From: Phialocephala subalpina
Lineage: Eukaryota > Ascomycota > Leotiomycetes > Helotiales > Mollisiaceae
Length of the DNA: 64,000 bases
Assembly: GCA_900073065.1 (NCBI GenBank)
Contig: FJOG01000001.1
Location: 1,768,439-1,832,438 of the forward strand
Direction: 5' to 3'
In this document: one piece after another, positions 46,164-57,732 of the stretch
How positions within the stretch are numbered: position 1 is the first letter of the stretch
How the letters are laid out: each line of letters starts with the position of its first letter
Program-made: the position numbers and the translations under genes
Notes under the pieces: generated by a model
The model's database searches: none
Seen by the model: the letters and a program-made list of their open reading frames with translations, nothing else
Told to the model about the DNA's origin: nothing

Positions 46164-48137
46164 TCAGCAGCAAACCTTGTACACCTTCTTCCACTTAGGC
46201 CATGACCGCCGCTCAGCCTCCTCCTCTGCAATTAGCTCTGGAAGATTAAGATCTCGCACACCCGTGTCAAGATCCATATCCTTGGTACGAACGATGGATG
46301 TCTTGGCGTAGAGCTTGTGACCAATATAGAAAAGGATGACAATAGGTGCTGCGAGGTAGGCCTTGAAGAATTTCTGGACTTGGCCGCTTGCACCCAGGTC
46401 TCCGTAACCCACGGGCCAAGCACCGATCCAGAATTGGGCAATGAGGACGAGGCAGTTGAAGAGGAAGCCGAACCAAGAGCCGATCAGACCAGGTTGCGAT
46501 CTAAAGGCCAACTGGTCCAGTGTACGACCTTGAACCTTCCATGCTTTACGGAATCGAATATGGGCCAGGCAGATTGAGCCCCAGGTAAAGATAGATGAGA
46601 GACCGGAGAGGGCCAACATCCAGTCAAGAACTGTGCCCTGTTGTCCAGAGTCCGCGGAGTAGGCGATGAAGCCAAGGGCGGAAGCAACGGCAATGCCGAC
46701 CAAGGGACGACCCTTCTTGTCGATGTAACCGAACATCTTTGGTGCTAAACCTTGACAAGCAAGCGCGTGTAGGGTTCTAGATGAACCAAAAATGCTTGAG
46801 TTGCCGACGGACAGGACAGCAATGAGGATGACAGCGTTGAAGATAGATGGCAGAACCTGAATACCGGCATTCTGGATCGAAATGACGAATGGAGAAGCCG
46901 CAGAATTGGCAGAACCGTCCTTCAGGAGACGTTCGTCGGTATAGGGGACGTTCAATCCAACAACGGTAAGGGAAACGACGTAGAATATGGTGATACGCCA
47001 GAAAACCTGCTTAATGGCACTTGGCAATGACTTTCGCGGGTTTTTTGCCTCATTGGCAGCCAAACCAACGAGTTCGGTACCAGCGAAGGCGAAGGCAGCG
47101 GTAACAAAGACACTGCAGAGACCCTTGAAGCCGTTGTGGAAGGCACCGGGGTCATGCCAGTATTTACCGCCGATGTAACCCTCATTTGGACCTCCACCAC
47201 AGTTAAGGATTACGCCCAAGATACTATCTGTGTGTTAGACATCGTGATGTTTGATGCAGAAGACCACTTACATAAATCCAATCACAGCAATAATCTTGAT
47301 GATCGAGAAGAGGAATTCGGCTTCACCATAACCTTTGACGCCAAACAGGTTGATACTGATGATGACAACCAGGAAGATGGTCACAAATATCGCGTGATCA
47401 TATTTGCCTTGAGGATCCCAATAGTCGACCGTGATCGATGCAGCGATAATTTCCAGTGGCAGGACGACTAGCCATTGCATGCAATAATTCTTCGCAAGTC
47501 AGCAATGCTTCAACCTGAGATGTGGCAGATCTTACCCAACCCATGGCAAAACCCCAAGAAGGATCCAAGAATCGACTCGAATACGTTGAGAAAGAACCGG
47601 CGACAGGTAGCAACACAGACATCTCTCCCAGAGCATGTACCATGCAGTATAACATGATGCCAATGAGAGAGAAACTAATAAGCAAAGATGCGGGGCCACC
47701 AGTTTCGAGAGCCTTGCCTGAGGCGATGAAGAGACCAGTCCCTGAATACATTATTAGGAGCCGAGATATCTCATCGGATGAATGTACATACCGATTGAGC
47801 CACCAATAGCAATCATTTGCATATGTCGACCTTGTAACACGCGTTCCATACCAGTATTCGACGTAGCCAACGCGGCATTCGTAGGGTCGAAAATACGACC
47901 CTGGGCGTGGATAGGTTTTCCATTTTCATCAAGAGAACCAGGTTGACGGTTGAAACTGTCGACGACGCGGTGAAAGAGGTTCTCTTGTACTTCAGTCGTC
48001 TCCTCATAAACGGGTCGGCCTCCAGAGGTGCCAGAGTGACCGGACGCTCCCTGGGAGAGCACACCTGGTGATTGTCTGCCTTCTTTATTCATGGAATCGA
48101 GGCTACCCTTCTCCACATCATTATTGTTGGCCGCCAT
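46164..48137 (-). CDS. General amino-acid permease
   Basis: Exons 47792-48137, 47536-47741, 47272-47489 and 46164-47223 encode 609 residues of the yeast amino-acid transporter (YAT) family, a plasma-membrane proton symporter. The hydrophilic N-terminus (about 100 residues) leads into the TM1 signature MIAIGGSIGTGLFIASGKAL, whose IGxGLF motif is built across the first intron. VHALGEMSVLLPVAGSFSTY, AFAGTELVGLAANEAKNPRK and SSRTLHALACQGLAPKMFGY follow, with about twelve helices. The C-terminus ends in a Trp/Lys-rich tail (WPKWKKVYKVCC). The acceptor of the third intron is the second AG (CAGATAG), because the first would hit a stop. Substrate range cannot be predicted beyond broad neutral amino acids; the family is usually regulated by nitrogen supply. 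Confidence 0.93.
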
Positions 48138-50617
48138 GGTGGGCAATCAGACGAATTGCGTGCCTCTTGCTGGCGACACCACTCTACCTCTGTTATCGGA
48201 GAGAAAATGCGAAAAGGCGGAGGGGAGTGTTGAGGTGCGAGGGCGCAGGCGCAGCAATGGCGTTGGAGGTGGCACAAATTGTCGTTGATTGAGGGCGTGG
48301 GGAGAAGGTAATATTGATATCCCTTAGGCTCGCCCTTAAGTCTTCTTCATCAATCGTCTGCCATCGTCATAGCGTACCACATTCGCGGTGGAGAGGTCGC
48401 GGTGGTGTTGTAGAGTGAGGTGTGGTTTGGAGACGGCGAGTTTCGATCAATTGGACTTGGTCTTGCCCCGAAGGGATGGTTCAGCTGGGAGCCTTGGTGG
48501 ACCTTAGCCTTATCTTTTAGCGGCACGCTAATACTGTGGTCACTCACTGGTCTTGCCCCGACAAGATTGGGTGAAGGATGTGATTGGCTTCCAGCTTTGA
48601 CAGTTGGGCTATTTTAGTTTAGCACGAACCTTAGGCGAAATCGACTCGCTATGCGGAATGAACGCTACAAGAAGTCGAGAGACCTCATCAGGCAGGTCTC
48701 TGATCGCAAGACAGGTATGAAACACATAAGTTGAGATTCCTCCAAGTTCTAGGTTCATTGGCAACTTTTACCAGCAACGCTTCATTCATTGATCCTTTAA
48801 TCTCTTATCTCGAAGACGTTAAATTTCGGCAAACGAGTCTTTCTCCCTGGGCTTCACAAACACCCACCACAAATTTACGAGATATCTGCCCGTTCTCGAC
48901 TTTTTATACGAAAGGGACCTAATTCTCTGATGTCAACAATAATCACAGTTGTTGATTGCATCCAGATCGCAGTCACCAGTTTGAATCACCGAGGTATTCA
49001 ACTTCCTGAAGCAGCTCAACAGCCACGTTCTAGACCCCAAGGGTAGGGATGAAAGACGCAGTTCTCCACACGCCTGTCACCAACCTCTGCGTCTGCCAGT
49101 TCGATCATCTCAAGGTCATCCATGGAAATAGCCCTAAAGAAGAACCATTTCGAACGCTAAGACATTTCTGCGGATAGCTCCGCATGACGTCTGCAGGGGT
49201 GTTCCTGAAGATCTCCCAGACACAGATCCTGAGACAGAGGAAATCAGATGAACTCGACCTATAAGGGTGGTGTATTATGCTTGCGTCTCGATTCGTGTTA
49301 GCTACGTACTTCAGTCGCATTCCTTGACAAATTTCAAGCCTGAAGAGCGTAAGATGCTTCATGATTCCAATATATCTGATCAATGACGCAGTATCTCAAC
49401 GTTTCTGGTAGCACAAAAACAGTTCAAGTAGTGCAACACCGTTACTCATACTAAGCTGCACGAACATAGTTGATGCTCCCTCTTTCTTGCTAGAATATAC
49501 CCTAACGTGGAGTCCACGAGCTCGGTCGTACCCAGCTTGCAGACTTATCTGTCTCATTTGTGCTAGCGTACCAGTCTTTCAGCCCTACGCATCATACACA
49601 TGTTTCTCTCTCACCCCAGCACCTGAACAGCTAGCAAAAAGCCACCTATCCAGGGTACATACCAAGGCCAATATAGAGTAATCATCCAACATGAACAAAA
49701 TTTTTTTTGTTGAGCTCTAGTTCAAAGATGCAACAGCCTCGGAAATCTCGGGTGAGAAGCTAAAAGGCTATTCGCAGCTTACATTTCGATTTTACTACTT
49801 GAAATGATATCGTTTGATCATTAATTAAATGATTACTGAGGTATACACTTTCAAATATCCGTTCATTCAACACCAACTGCTCATCATTATTAACTTTAAT
49901 GAGGAACGAGCGGAAATTGTGACGGGAATAGCTTGAACGATCCGCCAATTGTCCATACAGTAACTTTTGCGTCTTTCATCTCGAAGGCAGGGCATCATGA
50001 TGCTCCTGGTATGCTGCTAAAGTCCTGCTTTGAAGCAGACATTCATTAGGTCTAGCTAGGTAGCGGTAAGCAAAGGAGACGCGGAGCGGAACCCCGAGCG
50101 CGGGACCTCGATCTGTAACGGAACACCTCGATCATTGCCAGCACTGTAGTGAAAATGTAAGATGCGCAATAAAACTTCAACTCACCAAGGAGGGCATGGA
50201 TTTGTGTCTTTCTGTAGCGTCGTGTACTCATATTGTACGACTCTATTTCGGAGTCCATAAAGATCCAAAAGTCAATCTCGACTTGATATACTTCTGCTTC
50301 CAGAATGTGCAGCTCAGCTTGAGACTTTTTCACCATTCAAAAGTAATATTTCCGATTCAACAAGAACTAAGATTCAAAACCAAGGGGCAGAGGCAGGACC
50401 ATATGCTAAGAGAAGCCCAAAATGCTCCAGTCCGCCAAAGTCACAGCTCATTTCCGGACATCAACTGAACAATTTTGCAAATAATAACAACCGACTCACA
50501 GCCAAGTATGAATTTGTGGATACAATCATATACTTTACACCCCAAGCAGCCGAGCCATGTCTCGCCGCCAATATGCATATGTACAAATGCTTTTCCTTTC
50601 CACCTTGCAAAATGCTA
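48138..50617. other. Long intergenic region, nothing identified
   Basis: About 2.5 kb. The first few hundred bases should be the permease promoter. The stretch 49680-49960 is AT-rich. Several short frames occur, but none has family motifs, splice support or a good start context. No tRNA-like cloverleaf was seen. Confidence 0.5.
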
Positions 50618-52943
50618 TCACGAAGCTGGACTCGTCTTCACCGCCTCGACTTTCTTCGTCTCAGTCGCATGCTCTTCTTTCGGAGGATCAGGTAGAAGTT
50701 TTCCATCGGGACCACGAGGCTTCCTCTTCCAGCCAGTTTTGAATAATGGACCTAGTTTGAATCGTGGGAAGATATGGGCTTCTGTGTTGATGACTACCTT
50801 GTCGAGAGGTATGAGGTCGTCAGGTGAGAAGAGGAGGTAGAAGTATTTCAGAGTCTCCGCCTGGCAACACGTTAGCATCAGAGCTTTAAAAGCAACGGAG
50901 AAATAACTTACAAGCCAGAAGCTCTCCATATTGTCCCTGGTTGGAGGCGGAATATTGTCAGCATCATCCAAACTCGTGAACCCTCCATCCTCAAGCTTCG
51001 TGTACTCCACAAAAGCCTTGAACATCTCCCATCCCCACTCTCTGTACATTTCATCACCCGTGATTCTCCACATGTAGAACAAGCTCTCAACAGTCTCAGG
51101 TCTCTGCAGATTATGCTTGTCATTACCCTTGATATTGAAGTCCTTCTTCCACTCCTGGTTCTCGGCATCATCGAGGTTGTCAGGTGCCTTGTGAGGCGCG
51201 GATTCTGGAAGAGGAGGGCTGTCAATGTGGAAATGGGCGATTTCTGGAGCAAGTCCTGTTGCCATCACTTTGTACATGCCCCAACAGGTGTGAGTCAATT
51301 CTCTCGCGAGTTGCATCTCCTCGTCCTTTTTCTTGGTCCAAGTCGACAACTTTTTGGCTTCTTTCTCTGAAAGACCTCCTGTCGCGCCTAGAGCAATCGT
51401 ACCGGGCATGAAGCATGCCAGATGATCCATTTTTGGAGACAAAGTCCCATGCAGACCGTCAGGACGCTCACCAAGAACAGTAAACTTCGAAGGCGAAGAA
51501 TACGTGATCAGGTGTTTGCGTACACCGGCAAGAGCTTGATCCCACATCTCTTCGTAGACCGGCTCTTCCTTCGAGGTTTGCAGATATTGCTTGATGAGAT
51601 ACTCATAGTACGAGTCGCCTCGACTTCCCAAACGAATGTTATTTCCTCGGAAATTGCCTTCGTCTGCATAGATATAGATCGGAACCAAGCCATCCTCCAC
51701 GCCATTATCATCAATCACTTGAATGACTTTCTCAGCTTTCTCCCAATACAAAGTCTCGCCTGTAAGCTTGGAGAGGTACTTCATCTCCAGCTGCAGGGTA
51801 GCAGCTTCTGCTGTCGAAGAAGCCCCACCATCATCGTGGGACGGAAGCCCTTTCGTAGTCTTCATGTTGAAGCTCGCGTATGGTACCCCCGACCGAGATT
51901 CATACGCTCCTATAGCTCGATCGGCGAGATCCTTGGCCTTCTCGAGGTATAAATCTTCGCCTGCAGCACCCTCATCATCATCTGTCAAGGGAGCCATTTC
52001 TGGAAACTCCGTTGAAAGGTAATGTGCCGAAAGTAGACCACCAATCATTCGGATGGTCGTCTCGAAGGTATTGACGTCCTGGTCTTGTTCGTAAGTGAGT
52101 GATTTCGACATCCATTCTCTGGCATGCGTCAATCTTGTCGTCAGATTCATCAGTATCATGGTATCCAGCGCATCGACAATGATCCAACCCATTCCGCTTG
52201 GTGCCATCTGCCGTCCTCGCTTCGACACTGGGTGGTACTCATCGTAGCCTGTGACAGAAAGTATTAGCAACGTTCCGTCACAGAATTGAGGAATTCGAGA
52301 TGAGATCTTGAAGTTCCTTACCCCAGGCATAACGGTCGTAAGCATCCCAGCTCAGTGTGAAAGCCTCCTTCACCTTCTCTCGTCGGTCCAACCAGTCCAC
52401 CGTCCCTCCTTTCTCTGGACCCTTCAGCCAACTCCAATTGTTCTTGGTCTTCCCACTGGCCTCCTCGCCATCAGTCGAATTGCTAAAGAAGCCCAAATAA
52501 TACAACACAAATAGTATGAACACCGAAAGCCCGCTTATACTCCGCTTCTGCTTCCACCACGGCTGCCGCCTCCTCGAAGAGGCGTACGAATATGGCTTGT
52601 CTTTGTACATTGGTAAATCGCCCCGACTCTTATCGAAGAAGTTTCCAACTCGATCTTGCATTCCACTCATAACTCCATTTGAATGCGAAGCCGCAGACCT
52701 CGCGGTCACCCCTGAAGACCCCCAAGCTCTGTCCTCCAGATGGCGTTGCGGATCCGAGAAGGAAGGAACGTTCTTGGGTATTGCAAAAGACATATCTTCT
52801 ACTGCCTGACTGGCAGACTCGTACGCCTGAACTCCAGCTTCTTTTACTCTCTGGGTGACTTGCGCGGCAGCTTCTGTTGCTGTTCCTCGTAGGATGTTGA
52901 AGGCGGGCGAGCGATGGAGACCGAATGGGTCGCGGACATTCAT
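50618..52943 (-). CDS. ER-type mannosyl-oligosaccharide 1,2-alpha-mannosidase (GH47)
   Basis: Exons 52322-52943, 50912-52248 and 50618-50860 encode 733 residues. The enzyme trims alpha-1,2-linked mannose from N-glycans in the ER or Golgi lumen. It is a type II membrane protein: a cytosolic tail of about 134 residues, one membrane helix at about 135-153 (LSVFILFVLYYLGFF), a short stem, then the GH47 (alpha/alpha)7 barrel. The barrel has WDAYDRYAWGYDEYHPVS, GWIIVDALDTMILM, TFETTIRMIGGLLSAHYLS, LGSRGDSYYEYLIKQY and RPETVESLFYMWRITGD, containing the acidic catalytic residues, and ends with NTEAH. The cytosolic tail is longer than in yeast Mns1. The last intron is a multiple of three and open, so simple ORF calling would retain it. 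It complements calnexin in ER glycoprotein quality control. Confidence 0.94.
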
Positions 52944-53478
52944 CGAGGTGTTTGGGTCATTATTTAAAGGAGCGACTGAGTAAATACAGGAATGAATAGC
53001 GTCGAACGAGGTGATGTACAATGGTTGAGTTGCTCTGTACACGTTGTCTACATTTAGAAGCTGGCTTAAGCCTTGGCGTTTACATAGGTAGCGAACAGGG
53101 GTGCATGTAGGGACTCAGCCTTGTCTTAAACTTTCTCTGCTCTCTCAGCTCACAGGCCTTGAGAAAACATAAATTTCATTGAATATCTTCAAGATTTTCG
53201 AAAGAACAGGACCCTTAGCTCAGAGATACACCAGGATTTGTTCTAGGCTTGCGTTTCATTCTGTCTGGAAGAAGCAATCCAGCCGTTGACCGCTGTGGCT
53301 CGTCTCAGATCCTTCCTTCCACAAGTCTTCGTCAAGGTGAGCAAGTGAAAGCTTCCTTGAACGAGTCCTGAGATCCGCTAGCCCTGCGCTCAAGTTGATG
53401 CTTACAAAGTCTTCTCTTTTTGTTCGTCTAATTCGATCTCTATATCACGTTCTGACGTTCATTTTCTGCTCAAGCATT
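52944..53478. other. Divergent intergenic region (mannosidase / ATG10)
   Basis: About 530 bases separating the start codons of two divergent genes. It must contain both promoters. No distinctive motif was recognised. Confidence 0.5.
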
Positions 53479-54298
53479 ATGGTTCATCATGGCGAGTATC
53501 GTCAGTGGCCCTTCTTGAACGAAGAAGAATTTGATCTTGCTTGCGCGTTCTTCGACCAGAGATATGTAAGAGCGCATTTGGGTCCAACAAGACAGATATT
53601 CAAGATACGCCATCGTCGGATAGCAACTACAGGCAGCTCTTATGTTGAAATTCTGCGACTTCTTCAACTACCAAAAGAACCTGATGAGTTATCAGCATTA
53701 CTTGAGGGACTCGGTGGCGACTGGGTGGAGAGTGCTGGATCTGAGATGCAAATGGATAGTAAGGATGAGGATGCCGATCAGGTAAGATATGTTAGATGTC
53801 CAAGTGTGTACCGTGACTGATGTTTAGAGCAGGAGGTATTACGGCCTGACTCAAATGAACTTCCTTCGTACACTCCATATGCACAACAACCATACGTAAC
53901 TTATGAGGTCCATCTACATCCCACTTACAGACTACCCACGCTCTGGTTCACGCTTCATGATCTTCCAGCTGGCGAGCCTGCATTCGACTTAGACGCCGTA
54001 TATCGACACCTCGTTCCTCCGCAGTACAAAGATAATCTTCGAGCTTTAGGTGTAACAGGAGGTATCTCTGCCGCTGTAAGTCTCCCTTGTCTAACTTGCT
54101 GTGCAGATTGTTGATTGACTTGGTTTCCAGCCTCATCCCATTACAGACGTTCCAGCATTCTTCATCCATCCTTGTCAGACTAAGGAAGCTATGGAGCAAT
54201 TTGACTGTGTTATAGATAAGTACCTCATGATGTGGATTGGCTTGGTTGGAGGATGCGTGGGATTATGGGTGCCTCCTGAAATGGCAGCAGTCCCTTGA
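53479..54298 (+). CDS. ATG10: Autophagy E2-like conjugating enzyme ATG10
   Basis: Exons 53479-53781, 53833-54075 and 54131-54298 give 237 residues. Atg10 is the E2-like enzyme that transfers Atg12 from Atg7 to Atg5 during autophagosome formation. The Atg3/Atg10 fold is recognisable by YEVHLHPTYRLPTLWFTLHD, and by the C-terminal AFFIHPCQTKEAMEQF, where HPC carries the catalytic cysteine that accepts Atg12. The start MVHHGEYRQWPFLNEEEF was chosen because the upstream in-frame segment is hydrophobic and not seen in relatives. The product ends soon after the catalytic loop, as in the family. An ATG33-like gene lies 1.7 kb downstream. Confidence 0.88.
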
Positions 54299-54533
54299 TT
54301 CGGCCAAAGTGGGAACGAGAGCAATAGCTTGGAGGAGATTCGATCGAGATCTCAAGAAACTCCCAAACAGACGCAGACGCGCTAGCACCATCAACTAGAA
54401 CATAGCATAAGACTATGCCAGTCATTCTTCCAATGAGAACTCTCAAATGTTCATATCCAGATCTCTGCATAGTCTACGGATACTCGGAACTCATCTTCTT
54501 AAAATCATTTCTGCCCGATTCTTGTTCAAGCCT

Positions 54534-55568
54534 CTATAATTTTGCCTTCTGAGCACTCGGCCTCACAAACGACCCATCAAGTAAATAATCCGGGTATCTC
54601 GTCGCACCTCCCATCCCACTAGGAGACCTCCAATCACCACCATCAATAACCAGCACCTCTCCATTCACAAAGTTTCCAGCATCACTGAAAAGATATATCG
54701 TCCCATCAGCAATCTCCTTCACACTCCCATATCTCTGCAGCGGTACATGTTTAAAAGCTTCACCGCTCTTCTCAGCATCTCTATTCCCCAATCTAGCCAT
54801 ACCTTCAGTCCCCATAATAGGACCAGGTGTTATGATATTTGATGTTATACCTCGAGGTCCGAATTCCAAAGCTGCGGATGCGGAGATGGCGTCAACACCT
54901 GCTTTTGCAGCAGAGACGTGAGCTTGTAGCGGCTTGCCGGTAAAGTGGAATGTTGCAGATATGAAGATTATGCGACCTCCAGTCGAGGGGTTGTCGCCTG
55001 TATTTGGGTTCCTGGCCGCAGATTTGATGAGTTCGGGGACAGTGGCTTTGAGGGTGTTGAAAGAGCCAATTGTGTCGATTTCAATAACAGTCCTGAAGGC
55101 ATTCGAGGATAATCCTTCGATTGGAGCAAGAAAATTGCCTGCTGCACCGGCACTATGTATGAAATGTGAGCATGAATTCGGACATTGTAAAGAACAGAAT
55201 ATTCTTACATGACATAGTCAATGCCTCCCAATTCTTTCACACATGTCTGGACACATCTCTCTAGATCCTCAATCTTCCTCACATCTACGGCACCGATACC
55301 GATTACTTTTGCTCCTTTCCTTGCTGTGGCTATGTTCTCTGCCATTCGTTCCGTCTTCTCGACATTTCGTCCAATGATACAGGCATTGGCTCCTAGATGG
55401 ACGAGTGCTCGAACTTGAACACTGCAGATTGTGCCGGCTCCTCCAGTGCAAAAGACGACTTTATTATCTAGTAGAGGTCAGAATGACACTAGCTATTAGG
55501 GATGGATGCTTACCAAAAATGCCATCCTTCCAGACAGAAGAAAGGCACTCAGATCTGGGGACAGCCAT
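54534..55568 (-). CDS. SPS19: Peroxisomal 2,4-dienoyl-CoA reductase (SPS19-like)
   Basis: Exons 55514-55568, 55209-55467 and 54534-55152 encode 310 residues of a short-chain dehydrogenase/reductase. It uses NADPH to reduce 2,4-dienoyl-CoA during breakdown of unsaturated fatty acids. The cofactor motif is TGGAGTICSVQVRALVHLGA, and AGNFLAPIEGLS and IIFISATFHFTGKPLQ follow. The active-site segment HVSAAKAGVDA keeps the lysine but lacks the usual SDR tyrosine, as in peroxisomal dienoyl-CoA reductases. The protein ends in Ala-Lys-Leu, a peroxisome targeting signal type 1. The first exon is short (55 nt). Its 3' third switches to G-rich coding composition near 54850. Confidence 0.93.
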
Positions 55569-55993
55569 TTTTCGTGTGATGCAAAGTTCGTAGATTAATG
55601 TGAGGAGAGTGATCCTTACCGTAACACAAATTGTGAATGAGAGAATGTCCCAGGCCTGTTGAGATTATATATTTCCCTCCAGAGGTTGTCGCTCACGGCC
55701 GTAGCTTATTATGGAGCTTGATCAGAAATCCCGGGGTATCGATAGCCGTAGCCTCGGTCTCTTCAGCGATTGTACGAGTCAAGCGATCAGGCACCAAACA
55801 GGCAGGAACAATAGCGACAAGGATGCCCCAAAGATAGCGGCTTGGGGGTTGAGAAGCTCTCGACGGGTCGAATTCGAGCCATTTCAAGCGACCAACGACG
55901 TCAACTTCCATCCTCCTGCAAGACCATCAACACATCTGCAATAAAGATACAATCTTCGATTCTCCTACAGCATCGCGCGAACGACACGCAATA
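55569..55993. other. Divergent intergenic region (SPS19 / ATG33-like)
   Basis: About 425 bases between divergent start codons, compact enough to be a shared promoter. No oleate-response-type palindrome was recognised by eye. Confidence 0.5.
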
Positions 55994-56677
55994 ATGGCGG
56001 GCAGAACCGTCTCCACGCTCAAGTTCGTGGGTTCCATTAGTTTGGGCCTGCTCACCGTACGATACCCCTCCATTTCAGCTTCCGGACCACCGTCCTGCTC
56101 AATCCCAATCCTCAGTTTTCAAACAACGTACTAACATTCTGCTCTACAGGGCCTCTCATACACGCTCAGCTCATTGACTGTGCCAACGCTTCTTACGCTG
56201 CCATCCGCCACTAGCGCATCAAAAGCCTTCTCAAACCTCACCACCATCTCCCTCACCCACCTCCGCACCCTAGCAGCCGTATCCAGCTCCTCATTCTTCG
56301 TCGCATACCTTCTCTCCCCGCGAAGTCAGAAACATCCTTACTTACTATGGACATCTCTCTTTGTCGCTGCGGCCGGAGTCACGGATCTAGTTGTCCCCAC
56401 CACGAAGAAGACGATCGCCAAAGCGCCAAAGCAAAAGAAGACAAAGTCGAGACAAATGGACTCAAGTTATGAGGTTTTAGGATCCAGTGATCGGGAAAGC
56501 GAGATGAGTGGTGAGGATATGGATGATGACGTTAATGGAGAGGAGGTGAGAGAGGAGATGGAGGGATTCATGTTGACGCAGGTTATAAGGACGGCTATTG
56601 CGGGTGTAGGGTTTGCTATGTCTGTTGTTGGGATTTGGGGAGATGGAGCTGCGGATATGGTGATTATTGAAATGTGA
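55994..56677 (+). CDS. ATG33-like mitochondrial membrane protein
   Basis: Exons 55994-56056 and 56150-56677 (intron with a TACTAAC branch point) encode 196 residues. The start MAGRTVSTLKFVGSISLGLL followed by GLSYTLSSLTVPTLLTLPSA resembles filamentous-fungal proteins annotated as autophagy-related protein 33, a mitochondrial outer-membrane protein needed for mitophagy in yeast. Four hydrophobic segments are visible: the N-terminal helix, a second at about 65-80, a third (LLWTSLFVAAAGVTDLVV), and a C-terminal one (AIAGVGFAMSVVGIWG). A long acidic loop with basic start (KAPKQKKTKSR, then SGEDMDDDVNGEEV) separates the last two. Assignment rests on the N-terminal pattern and helix layout, recalled rather than searched. 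Confidence 0.7.
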
Positions 56678-57732
56678 GGCCTGGAGGCTTTTGCAATGAG
56701 GATACGAGGATCATGATATAAGAAATGGAATGGGACAAGAGAAAGGTTTCATGCTGGTGCATGAGGGAAGAAATTAGACACTCGACTCTGATTCCTTATT
56801 TGTGGCTTCGATGGGGGTTTGGTGTTGGTCATTCCTTTCCGCCAAAATGAGATGGCACATAGCCTTGATACTATACAAAACATACCTGTTGTTAGTTCTT
56901 CAAACCTTTCGTCTCCAGGCTGTACGTACAGATCTACATCTCCTTGTTTTCGTACTCGTATCCTCTTGCAGTCAAGTCGTCATATTCTCGCATTGTCTGA
57001 GGTTGAGTTGCACATTGAAATCTTGCTTTGGTAGCGAGTGCTCCGCTTGCTTGACACGGACATCATCCATTCAAGATATAGGGGACAAAGGGTCTCAAGC
57101 CAAAATAGGCAACGAGCGCGTCCGTACAAGTCCCACTTACTATACATGTTCCAACTCTCCAAGTTGCAACTTGGAACTGCAAATCCCCACTGAGCTTTGG
57201 ATGCGATTGGCGCTTCGAGCAGATGAAGCTGATGGACACCGTCAGTGGGTCTCGGTCAGCACTTATGCTCTCCACTACGATGCTGTATGTAACCTTATGT
57301 CTCGGAGAAGATCTTGTCAAAGACCAAGGGCCTGTGCCTTGAAGATCAAATCCGTGGGTTCTTGTTGGGGCAATACCGTATTCAGACACCGCATTTGAAT
57401 CTCGGGTTTGGGTTGGTAGGAAGCCTGGCGTCAGTTCGGCAGCGACATCATTTTCACGTCCTCTCCATCAGCAAACAAGAATCGAGTAAACGTCTAGCTT
57501 CATTCGTATACAAAGCTCAAGGGTATCAGTCAACCTCTCATTTACAAACAAAAACTTCCACCTCAAAGCAGAACACGAACCTCCAATAGACAAGCTACCA
57601 GCTACGCAAGAACAATGCTCCCTCCCAGTAATTTCAAAAACCCTCTTCTGTACATGTATGCTAACAAAACGGAAACGCTGAATCTCGACCTCCCAGTTTT
57701 GTACAATCGTGAAGTATGTGATGGGAGGGTGG
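56678..57732. other. Convergent intergenic region, nothing identified
   Basis: About 1.05 kb between the 3' ends of the ATG33-like gene (plus) and the GPCR (minus). Several frames of 60-200 codons overlap here, but none shows a signature or coherent splicing. Confidence 0.5.
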
